Source: Gammaproteobacteria bacterium (GTDB taxonomy: Bacteria > Pseudomonadota > Gammaproteobacteria > UBA6429 > Thiohalophilaceae). Taken from it: a stretch of 8,985 bases of DNA. This document shows, piece after piece, positions 1-5,072 of this stretch (position 1 is the stretch's first letter; the number at the start of each line of letters is the position of its first letter). The position numbers were made by a program, and so were the translations under genes. The notes under the pieces are model-generated. The model had not been told where the DNA came from. It saw only the letters and a program-made list of their open reading frames with translations, and made no database searches. The stretch covers positions 1 to 8,985 of the forward strand of contig QILH01000299.1 in assembly GCA_003233255.1 (NCBI GenBank), in the 5' to 3' direction.

Positions 1-373
1 GCAAGGGTTCAGTCAGGCCCATTTGCACGATGGCAAACATAACCAGCAACTGAATCACCAACAGCCAGCTGCGACGACGGCCCAGGACATGATGCAAAAA
101 AGGAAAGGGTAAACGATCGATCAACGGTGCCCAGACAAACTTGAACGAGTAGCCCAACGCCGCCCAGCTAAAATACGTTATAATGGAGATATCAACACCG
201 GCTCGTGTTAGCCAGAACGATAAGGTGCCAAATATAAGCAATAATGGTAAACCCGCAGAGAAACCAAGAAACAAAAGCGTAACCACACTCGGATGAGTAT
301 AGGTCGCCAATGCATCGCGCCAGGTGGAGATGGAGGTATTCGAACGGGAACCGGTTTGAGTAACTTCGCTCAC
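1..373 (-). CDS. ampG: AmpG-family muropeptide permease, N-terminal part (cut by window edge)
   Basis: This is the first 124 codons of a reading frame that runs off the left edge of the window, so the C-terminal three quarters are missing. AmpG is an inner-membrane MFS-type permease that imports anhydromuropeptides from the periplasm for peptidoglycan recycling and, in many species, feeds the AmpR/AmpC induction pathway. The fragment shows the family pattern: a short polar N-terminus, YTHPSVVTLLFLGFSAGLP (residues 25-43) opening the first membrane helix, LIFGTLSFWL, then YFSWAALGYSFKFVWAPLID (67-86) and the cytoplasmic loop GRRRSWLL (98-105). The start is taken as GTG at 373, because TGA lies four codons upstream in frame. 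A GAG eight bases before it is the only Shine-Dalgarno-like element. It begins 19 bases after the exonuclease stop codon, so the two are probably cotranscribed. Identity is by recalled family sequence; another AmpG-like MFS paralogue is possible. Confidence 0.85.
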   Translation of the reverse strand, partial: MSEVTQTGSRSNTSISTWRDALATYTHPSVVTLLFLGFSAGLPLLLIFGTLSFWLTRAGVDISIITYFSWAALGYSFKFVWAPLIDRLPFPFLHHVLGRRRSWLLVIQLLVMFAIVQMGLTEPL

Positions 374-392
374 CTTAACAACTCAATGCGAA

Positions 393-1163
393 TCAATCGA
401 TCTTATAGTCAATAATAAGTGGAGCATGATCCGAAAACCATTTGTCTTTATATACGGATGCCTTAACCACTTTGTCGGCCAGACTAGGACTAATAATCTG
501 ATAATCAATACGCCAACCGACATTATTTGCGCGCGCATTACCTCGATTCGACCACCAGGTATATTGCTCGGCTCGCGGTTCCACCACCCGAAAGGCATCA
601 ACATAACCCACTTCATCGATCAGTTTGTCCATCCAGGCACGCTCTTCGGGTGTGCAACCTGAATTTTTTTGATTGCTTTTAAAATTTTTAATATCGATCT
701 CTTTGTGTACGATATTCCAGTCGCCGCAAATAATATAGTCGCGTTTTTTTCGCTTCATACGCTTGAGTTCATCCAGCAGCTTGTCCATGAAACGCAATTT
801 ATTTTCATGTCGCTCTTCACTGGAAGAACCCGATGGCAAATAAAAGGATGCGATGCTTAATTTACCAAAATCGGCCTGAATATAACGCCCTTCGCTATCA
901 CAATGATCCCAACCAAGACCCGTTAATACCTGATCGGGTTCCTGCTTGCTAAAGATTGCCACTCCGCTATAGCCTTTTTTCTCGGCATCAAAATAATGGC
1001 AATAAAAATTATTCGGACAAAAGACGCCCGGATCAAGCTGGTCAATTTGTGCCTTGGTCTCCTGAATGCAGACCACATCCGCTCGCTGTCGGGACAGCCA
1101 CTGGTAAAATCCTTTTTTTTCAGCGGCACGAATGCCGTTTACATTTGCACTTATCACCCGCAT
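393..1163 (-). CDS. xthA: Exodeoxyribonuclease III (ExoIII/AP endonuclease, Crc-locus type)
   Basis: A 256-residue protein of the endonuclease/exonuclease/phosphatase fold. ExoIII cleaves DNA 5' to abasic sites and degrades duplex DNA 3' to 5' in base excision repair. The catalytic set is visible: N7 in SANVNG, E35 in CIQETKA (Mg2+ ligand), Y108 in SFYLPSG, D148 and N150 in CGDWNIVHKEIDIKN, D220 in GWRIDYQ, and the D245-H246 pair in FSDHAPLI. Length is usual for the ExoA/Xth family. The ATG at 1163 is preceded by AGGGA nine bases upstream. It is divergent from pyrE, as crc is near pyrE in Pseudomonas. The body resembles Crc (YIQADFGKLSIASFYLPSG, EERAWMD, GYVDA, YTWW), but the nuclease residues that Crc has lost are all present here. 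I therefore call a working nuclease rather than a Crc translational regulator. The ampG fragment follows directly. Confidence 0.9.
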   Translation of the reverse strand: MRVISANVNGIRAAEKKGFYQWLSRQRADVVCIQETKAQIDQLDPGVFCPNNFYCHYFDAEKKGYSGVAIFSKQEPDQVLTGLGWDHCDSEGRYIQADFGKLSIASFYLPSGSSSEERHENKLRFMDKLLDELKRMKRKKRDYIICGDWNIVHKEIDIKNFKSNQKNSGCTPEERAWMDKLIDEVGYVDAFRVVEPRAEQYTWWSNRGNARANNVGWRIDYQIISPSLADKVVKASVYKDKWFSDHAPLIIDYKID

Positions 1164-1203
1164 ACGATTTTTTCCCTGGTTATTATTCTTAATCCGAATT
1201 TGT

Positions 1204-1216
1204 GTGTATCATACAC
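1204..1216. promoter_or_regulatory. Short palindrome between the divergent xthA and pyrE genes
   Basis: GTGTAT, one C, then ATACAC form a perfect 6-bp inverted repeat near the middle of the 93-base gap separating the two divergent starts. On the minus strand it contains TATGAT, a possible -10 for the exonuclease gene, but I find no good -35 at the right distance on either strand. The gap holds no GC-rich hairpin followed by a T-run, so the attenuator known upstream of enterobacterial pyrE is not visible here. Operator function is only a guess. Confidence 0.2.
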
Positions 1217-1256
1217 CACTTCAAAATCTAAATTATGACGAATAATGACCTGAACC

Positions 1257-1898
1257 ATGCAACCCTATCAACGTGAATTTATTGACCTTGCTCTGGAATC
1301 CGAGGTACTGCGCTTTGGCGAGTTTACTCTTAAATCCGGCCGCATCAGCCCCTACTTTTTCAATGCAGGCCTGTTTAATACCGGTCGTGCCCTGGCCAAA
1401 CTTGGGCAATATTATGCCAACACCATTGTCGACAGCGAACTCAAGTTCGATATCTTGTTTGGCCCCGCCTACAAAGGTATACCATTGGCTGCGACCTGCT
1501 CGATCGCGCTGGCCGAACGCCATAACCAAAATGTGCCTTATTGTTTTAACCGCAAGGAAGCCAAGGATCATGGTGAAGGCGGAAATCTGGTCGGAGCACC
1601 CTTAAAAGGCAAGGTGCTGATCATCGACGATGTCATCACCGCCGGCACCGCTATTCTGGAATCAATGGATATCATCAAGGCGCACGGTGCAGAAGCCGCA
1701 GGCGTTATCATTGCCCTGAACCGACAGGAACGCGGCAAAGGCGATTTATCCGCCATACAGGAGATCGAACAGCAATATCAAATTCCGGTCGTCAGCATTG
1801 TCAGCCTGGAACATCTTATTGCTTACATTAGCCAACAGGAGAAATACGGCGCCTATCTGGATGCCATCAAGGCCTATCGCAATGAGTATGGCGTTTGA
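1257..1898 (+). CDS. pyrE: Orotate phosphoribosyltransferase
   Basis: PyrE transfers the phosphoribosyl group of PRPP to orotate, giving orotidine 5'-monophosphate, the fifth step of de novo UMP synthesis in the cytoplasm. The 213-residue length equals that of the Escherichia enzyme, and the sequence follows it throughout. FGEFTLKSGR (20-29) and SPYFFNAGLFNTGR (31-44) form the orotate-side N-terminal region. ILFGPAYKGIP (66-76) is followed by the catalytic flexible loop FNRKEAKDHGEGGN (97-110) and the PRPP-binding motif VLIIDDVITAGTA (120-132) with its paired aspartates. The C-terminus KAYRNEYGV is typical. The ATG at 1257 matches the family N-terminus (MQPYQREFID); the Shine-Dalgarno sequence is weak, and an in-frame ATG at 1245 meets a stop two codons later. 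It is divergent from xthA and ends two bases from the convergent TauE-type gene. Confidence 0.97.
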   Translation: MQPYQREFIDLALESEVLRFGEFTLKSGRISPYFFNAGLFNTGRALAKLGQYYANTIVDSELKFDILFGPAYKGIPLAATCSIALAERHNQNVPYCFNRKEAKDHGEGGNLVGAPLKGKVLIIDDVITAGTAILESMDIIKAHGAEAAGVIIALNRQERGKGDLSAIQEIEQQYQIPVVSIVSLEHLIAYISQQEKYGAYLDAIKAYRNEYGV

Positions 1899-1900
1899 AT

Positions 1901-2704
1901 CTATGCAGCGGCTTGATCCATTAATACGGTCAACTGAAAAAGCGTGTCCCGGCCAACGATCAACATACTGCCAACCAGAATAGTAATGACCTCATACACA
2001 CGTTTGATCCATTTATTACCCTTCATAATCGACCAATGCGCGCCAACGTAACCGCCCAGTAACGAACCCAGTAACAAGGCAATCAACCAATCCCATTCGA
2101 TACTAACCTGCAAACCAAGTGTTAGCGCACCAGACGCATTCCAAAATAACCCGACTAATACCATGGTATATGCCACCGCGCGCTTGTAATCGAGACCAAA
2201 CCAATATATGAGCCACAGGGTAACAAACAAACCCGTGCCCGAGGTTAATGAGCCATTCAGGATACCAATGATAAAAAGGACACTAGCGCCTATGATACTG
2301 GTCTGTTTGGTTAATTTTTTAGGGGCAAACGTCTGACCCAAATCCGGCTGCAGGACAGAATACAGGCCAAGCCCGATGGTCATCAGACCCAGAGCCACTT
2401 CAGCGGTACGGTTAGGAATAAATAATATAATATGGGCGCCGATAATAACTCCAGGCACGCCCGCCAACAGCATGATGATAATGAAATACCGCTGTAGGCT
2501 GCGCTCCCGAAGATGGCGCAGGGTTGCTCCGATACCCAGCGCAACGGTAGCAATTTTGTGGGTGGCCAATGCTACTTTGAAGCTGAGACCCAGAAAGATG
2601 AGCGCGGGCAATTGCAGGAGACCGGCTCCACCACCGGCAAAAGCTGAGAAAGCGTTTGCGAAAAATGAGATAATAAAGAGTAGAATTTGCTCTAACACAC
2701 GCAA
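1901..2704 (-). CDS. TauE/SafE-family sulfite/anion exporter-like membrane protein
   Basis: A 267-residue, very hydrophobic protein with about eight or nine predicted membrane segments, roughly at residues 5-20, 27-42, 45-62, 72-94, 101-118, 137-170 (probably two passes), 175-198, 205-225 and 234-252. The N-terminal FAGGGAGLLQLPALIFLG (22-39) and ATHKIATVALGIGATLR are characteristic of TauE/SafE (PF01925). A second glycine-rich GSLTSGTG (151-158) fits the internal duplication of the family. Members export sulfite, sulfoacetate or other organic anions, but many are uncharacterised, and nothing in the neighbourhood (no taurine or sulfur genes) names a substrate. There is no ATG start: the options are TTG at 2704 or GTG at 2698, neither with a clear ribosome-binding site, so the first two residues are uncertain. 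It is divergent from the secreted coiled-coil gene and converges on pyrE without an intervening terminator. Confidence 0.85.
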   Translation of the reverse strand: MRVLEQILLFIISFFANAFSAFAGGGAGLLQLPALIFLGLSFKVALATHKIATVALGIGATLRHLRERSLQRYFIIIMLLAGVPGVIIGAHIILFIPNRTAEVALGLMTIGLGLYSVLQPDLGQTFAPKKLTKQTSIIGASVLFIIGILNGSLTSGTGLFVTLWLIYWFGLDYKRAVAYTMVLVGLFWNASGALTLGLQVSIEWDWLIALLLGSLLGGYVGAHWSIMKGNKWIKRVYEVITILVGSMLIVGRDTLFQLTVLMDQAAA

Positions 2705-2716
2705 TACATACCGTGA

Positions 2717-2746
2717 TTCAACTAAAATGATTGTATCCTGTAGAAT
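2717..2746 (+). promoter_or_regulatory. Candidate sigma70-type promoter for the secreted coiled-coil gene
   Basis: TAGAAT at 2741-2746 matches the -10 consensus at five of six positions. TTCAAC at 2717-2722 is a poor -35 at 18-base spacing. The region is AT-rich and lies in the divergent gap. The predicted transcript would start near 2753, leaving a leader of about 34 bases before the preferred ATG at 2787. Confidence 0.35.
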
Positions 2747-2777
2747 ATAAATCGTCAGTTAATATATAAACATGCAC

Positions 2778-2783
2778 AGAGGA
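2778..2783 (+). promoter_or_regulatory. Ribosome-binding site that decides the start at 2787
   Basis: AGAGGA lies three bases before the ATG at 2787, a short spacing but the only Shine-Dalgarno-like match near either candidate start. The upstream in-frame ATG at 2772 has only AT-rich sequence before it, and it would add five residues (MHRGY) ahead of an otherwise ordinary signal peptide. Confidence 0.5.
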
Positions 2784-2786
2784 TAT

Positions 2787-3419
2787 ATGGCCAATAGCAG
2801 TAAATTCACTAAACTTGTCGCGCTAACGATGTTACTGGCCGTGCCCCATCTGGCCCAGGCCAAATTAATTAAATGCTGGCAAAATAACGTCGACGTGCGC
2901 GAATGTGGTAGCACCGTGCCACCTGAATATTCGCAAACTCGCATCGAATACATAAACGAACGGGGGCTTGTGGTCAAAGTCATTGCGGCGGCCAAAACCC
3001 CGACTGAACTCGCAGCCGAGCGAGAACGTAAACGCATTCTCAAAGAACAGGAAGATCAGCGCAAAGAACGGGCAAGAATAGATTCAATTTTATTGAATAC
3101 CTATACCACTGAACGTGACTTAATCCTTGCGCGCGATACCAACCTGAAAGCCGCACAAGGCCAGATCGATATCACCAGAGGAAATCTTAAGTTATTGCAA
3201 TCCAACTTCGAAGATCTGCAAAATCAGGCCGCCAATTACGAGCGGGGAGGCAACACACCGCCCAAACAACTGATCGTTAAACTGGATAAAGCCCGGGAAC
3301 TGGTTAAATTAAAGAAGATTCACATTGAAGCTAAAGAGGCCAGTAAAAAAGAAATGCTGAAAAGATTCGAGCGTGACATGGCTCGCTTTAAAGAACTCAA
3401 GCGTGGTCGGATAAATTAA
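2787..3419 (+). CDS. Secreted coiled-coil protein with DUF4124-like N-terminus
   Basis: A protein of 210 residues from the ATG at 2787 (215 from the alternative ATG at 2772). Residues 1-25 read as a Sec signal peptide: a lysine-containing start, a hydrophobic core around LVALTMLLAVP and a likely cleavage after AQA, which predicts a periplasmic product. Residues 26-65 (KLIKCWQNNVDVRECG, then VPPEY, then INERGLVV) have the outline of the DUF4124 domain, but the usual tryptophan/aspartate pattern is altered and two cysteines, C30 and C40, are present. From about residue 70 (AAKTPTELAAERERKR) onward it is charged and helical, with strong coiled-coil character around 72-100 and 115-205, ending in a basic tail. 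The molecular function of such proteins is not known to me. The 3' end overlaps slmA by 23 bases in convergent orientation. Confidence 0.75.
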   Translation: MANSSKFTKLVALTMLLAVPHLAQAKLIKCWQNNVDVRECGSTVPPEYSQTRIEYINERGLVVKVIAAAKTPTELAAERERKRILKEQEDQRKERARIDSILLNTYTTERDLILARDTNLKAAQGQIDITRGNLKLLQSNFEDLQNQAANYERGGNTPPKQLIVKLDKARELVKLKKIHIEAKEASKKEMLKRFERDMARFKELKRGRIN

Positions 3420-3990
3420 GCATCAGCATCGGCCACTGCTTATCCCAGTAAGTCAAAGGTAAGGTTTTAAATTCACTGCGCACAAACTGTAAGATCCGTC
3501 CCTGAATAACACTCGTCAACAAATTGGCCTGTTCTGAAATCGGCAGGGTCGCATCGAATTCCTTACTCGCCTGCCCTTCGCGTAAGACCTGTTTCAATTG
3601 CGTTTCCAGACGCTCAAAGAATTTATCGATTCGTTTGCGTAAACGCTCTGTCTCGCCAATGAGAACATCACCGGTCAGCAATCGAGTAAGACCCGGATTT
3701 TTTTGTGCGAAGCCTAACATTAGACCCAGTATCATTTCGCAACGCAGCATCGCGGACTTTTCATCATCCAGAATGCGATTAATAAAGCCGAATACCGAAT
3801 CTTCTACGAATTCGATTAAAGCATCATACATTTTAGCCTTGCTGGCAAAATGCCGATACAGCGCCGCTTCCGATACGCCCACCGCTTTTGCCAAACCGGC
3901 CGTAGTAATCGTTTTGCCTGGAGATTTTTCCAGCTCAAGCGCCAGTGTTTCGAGAATCTGTTGGCGCCGAGGTGTCTTTTTATCATTCAT
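3397..3990 (-). CDS. slmA: Nucleoid occlusion factor SlmA (TetR family)
   Basis: SlmA is a TetR-type DNA-binding protein that, bound to specific chromosomal sites, disrupts FtsZ polymers and so prevents division over the nucleoid. From the ATG at 3990 it has 197 residues, essentially the Escherichia length. The helix-turn-helix is clear: TITTAGLAKAVGVSEAALYR (27-46) followed by HFASKAKMYDALIEFVEDS. The region GFAQKNPGLTRLLTGDVL (93-110) matches the conserved segment implicated in FtsZ interaction, and FERLETQLKQVLRE and FVRSEFK are also family-typical. A TTG at 4008 would add six residues (LDTNSN, the first read as Met); I prefer the ATG because neither start has a good Shine-Dalgarno sequence and the shorter form fits the family. 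It follows argB by 48 bases (30 if the TTG is used), so it is probably cotranscribed with argB. Its last 23 bases overlap the opposite-strand gene. Confidence 0.92.
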   Translation of the reverse strand: MNDKKTPRRQQILETLALELEKSPGKTITTAGLAKAVGVSEAALYRHFASKAKMYDALIEFVEDSVFGFINRILDDEKSAMLRCEMILGLMLGFAQKNPGLTRLLTGDVLIGETERLRKRIDKFFERLETQLKQVLREGQASKEFDATLPISEQANLLTSVIQGRILQFVRSEFKTLPLTYWDKQWPMLMLNLSDHA

Positions 3991-4038
3991 ATTCGAGTTA
4001 GTATCCAATCTACGTTATGACCGAAATGAAATCGGTTG

Positions 4039-4932
4039 TTAACCCATTATCAAAGTACCCACACCATCCGTCGTTAACACTTCAAGTAACACCGCGTGTT
4101 CGACCCGGCCATCAATAATTTGCGCGGTTTGCACCCCGGAACGTACCGCATCCAGTGCGCATTGAATCTTCGGCAACATACCGCCGTGAATCACACCCTC
4201 GGCAATAAGTTTATCGACCTGCTCGGCACGCAAACCCGTCAACAGCTGTTCTTTTTTATCCAGCACGCCGCGGGTATTGGTCAATAAAATAAGTTTCTCG
4301 GCATTCAATGCGGTGGCAAGTTTGCCGGCCACCAAATCCGCATTAATATTGTAGGACTGTCCGTCTTCACCAACACCAATGGGGGCAATCACCGGGATGA
4401 TGTTATCTTTTACCAACATCTGTATAACACTGACATCAATGCTGGCGACTTCACCCACATGACCAATATCAATAATTTCGGTCGCCTTCATTTCCGGGTT
4501 GTGTTGCTCAAACGTAAGCTTGCGCGCATGGATAAGATCACCATCTTTACCGGTTAATCCCACCGCCTTACCACCTTGCCGGTTAAGCAGAGAGACGATC
4601 TCTTTGTTAACCAGACCGCCCAGCACCATTTCTACCACGTCCATAGTTTCCGAATCGGTCACCCGCATGCCGTTTACAAATTCGGATTTTTTACCAAGCT
4701 TCTCGAGTACCTTGCCAATTTGCGGGCCTCCACCATGCACCACCACCGGGTTCATGCCCACCAGCTTCATGAGCACAATATCACGCGCAAAGCCCTGCTT
4801 GAGCTCGTCATCCACCATCGCATTGCCGCCGTATTTCACCACTATGGTCTTACCGGCAAAACGCTGGATATACGGCAGGGCATCGCTTAAGACGGAAGCA
4901 ATATTTTTAGCTTGTTCGGGTTTCAGGCTCAT
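4039..4932 (-). CDS. argB: Acetylglutamate kinase
   Basis: ArgB phosphorylates N-acetyl-L-glutamate with ATP, the second step of the acetylated arginine pathway. All 297 residues fit the amino-acid kinase family: VVKYGGNAM (32-39 region) with catalytic K33, VVHGGGPQIG (64-73) with the glycine-rich substrate loop, MRVTDSETMD with R90, SYNINADLVAGKLA (193-206), LTNTRGVLD, GGMLPK ending at K255, and GRVEHAVLLEVLTTDGVGT near the end. The N-terminal stretch of about 28 residues before the kinase core (SLKPEQAKNIASVLSDALPY) is the extra helix typical of hexameric, arginine-inhibited enzymes, so feedback inhibition by arginine is likely. The ATG at 4932 fits the family N-terminus although its Shine-Dalgarno sequence is weak. 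Upstream lie a candidate promoter and a palindrome; slmA follows. Confidence 0.97.
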   Translation of the reverse strand: MSLKPEQAKNIASVLSDALPYIQRFAGKTIVVKYGGNAMVDDELKQGFARDIVLMKLVGMNPVVVHGGGPQIGKVLEKLGKKSEFVNGMRVTDSETMDVVEMVLGGLVNKEIVSLLNRQGGKAVGLTGKDGDLIHARKLTFEQHNPEMKATEIIDIGHVGEVASIDVSVIQMLVKDNIIPVIAPIGVGEDGQSYNINADLVAGKLATALNAEKLILLTNTRGVLDKKEQLLTGLRAEQVDKLIAEGVIHGGMLPKIQCALDAVRSGVQTAQIIDGRVEHAVLLEVLTTDGVGTLIMG

Positions 4933-4958
4933 CGCATTGTGTTCAATTTGTTTTTTTT

Positions 4959-4988
4959 ATCATAACGAGTTTTAGTGACCCAGGTAAA
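4959..4988 (-). promoter_or_regulatory. Candidate argB promoter
   Basis: Read on the minus strand, TTTACC (4988-4983; four of six to consensus) and TATGAT (4964-4959; five of six) are separated by 18 bases. Transcription would begin near 4952, about 20 bases before the argB start, inside a run of eight A residues. The -35 lies within the left arm (plus-strand view) of the palindrome at 4981-5002. The terminator-like hairpin after algC lies upstream, which makes an argB-specific promoter sensible. Confidence 0.45.
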
Positions 4989-5002
4989 TTAAAATTTACC
5001 TG
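4981..5002. promoter_or_regulatory. Perfect 22-bp palindrome, ARG-box-like, candidate operator of argB
   Basis: CAGGTAAATT, two A residues, then AATTTACCTG form 10-bp arms with no mismatch. The core at 4985-4998 reads TAAAT-TAAA-ATTTA, which has the 5-4-5 geometry of the enterobacterial ArgR box (TGAAT-WWWW-ATTCA) with one symmetric change per half. Over the full 18-position consensus I count four mismatches. It overlaps the predicted argB -35. The symmetry is seen directly; the ArgR assignment is inference, and another dimeric regulator could bind here. No second box at the usual 21-base spacing is evident on either side. Confidence 0.4.
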
Positions 5003-5023
5003 ATCATGGCAACTAAAACGCGC

Positions 5024-5051
5024 CGGGCAGCTGAGTAACTCGTACTGCCCG
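5024..5051 (-). terminator. Probable intrinsic terminator after algC
   Basis: Twenty-one bases beyond the algC stop, the minus strand carries CGGGCAG, a 14-base loop and CTGCCCG, a perfect 7-bp GC-rich stem. It is followed by GCGCG and then TTTT. The T-run is short and displaced by five bases, so termination may be partial. The position, between algC and the candidate argB promoter, supports the call. Confidence 0.5.
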
Positions 5052-5072
5052 ATAGAGAAAAATACGTTTTGA

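Noticed and set aside
1111..1118. Run of eight A (minus strand) inside the exonuclease gene as a programmed frameshift site
   Set aside because: GAA-AAA-AAA-GGA simply encodes Glu-Lys-Lys-Gly at a position that is usually basic. No downstream stimulatory structure or useful alternative frame is visible, and the normal frame yields a complete enzyme.
2376..2750. Plus-strand open frame of 124 codons opposite the TauE-type gene
   Set aside because: The arginine- and proline-rich translation is typical of the complement of a hydrophobic gene; no start signal was found.
3524..4042. Plus-strand open frame of 172 codons opposite slmA
   Set aside because: It lies wholly antisense to a well-recognised slmA. 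Its translation is serine/arginine-rich without any domain, and it has no ribosome-binding site; it is a shadow of the codon pattern.
4499..4975. Plus-strand open frame of 158 codons opposite argB
   Set aside because: It is antisense to a strongly conserved kinase, its composition is low complexity (S, T, P, R), and no family is recognisable.
5031..5042. SlmA-binding-site-like sequence CTGAGTAACTCG near argB
   Set aside because: The half-site TGAGTA matches the known GTGAGTACTCAC site, but an inserted base breaks the palindrome spacing, and the sequence lies in the loop of the algC terminator-like hairpin.
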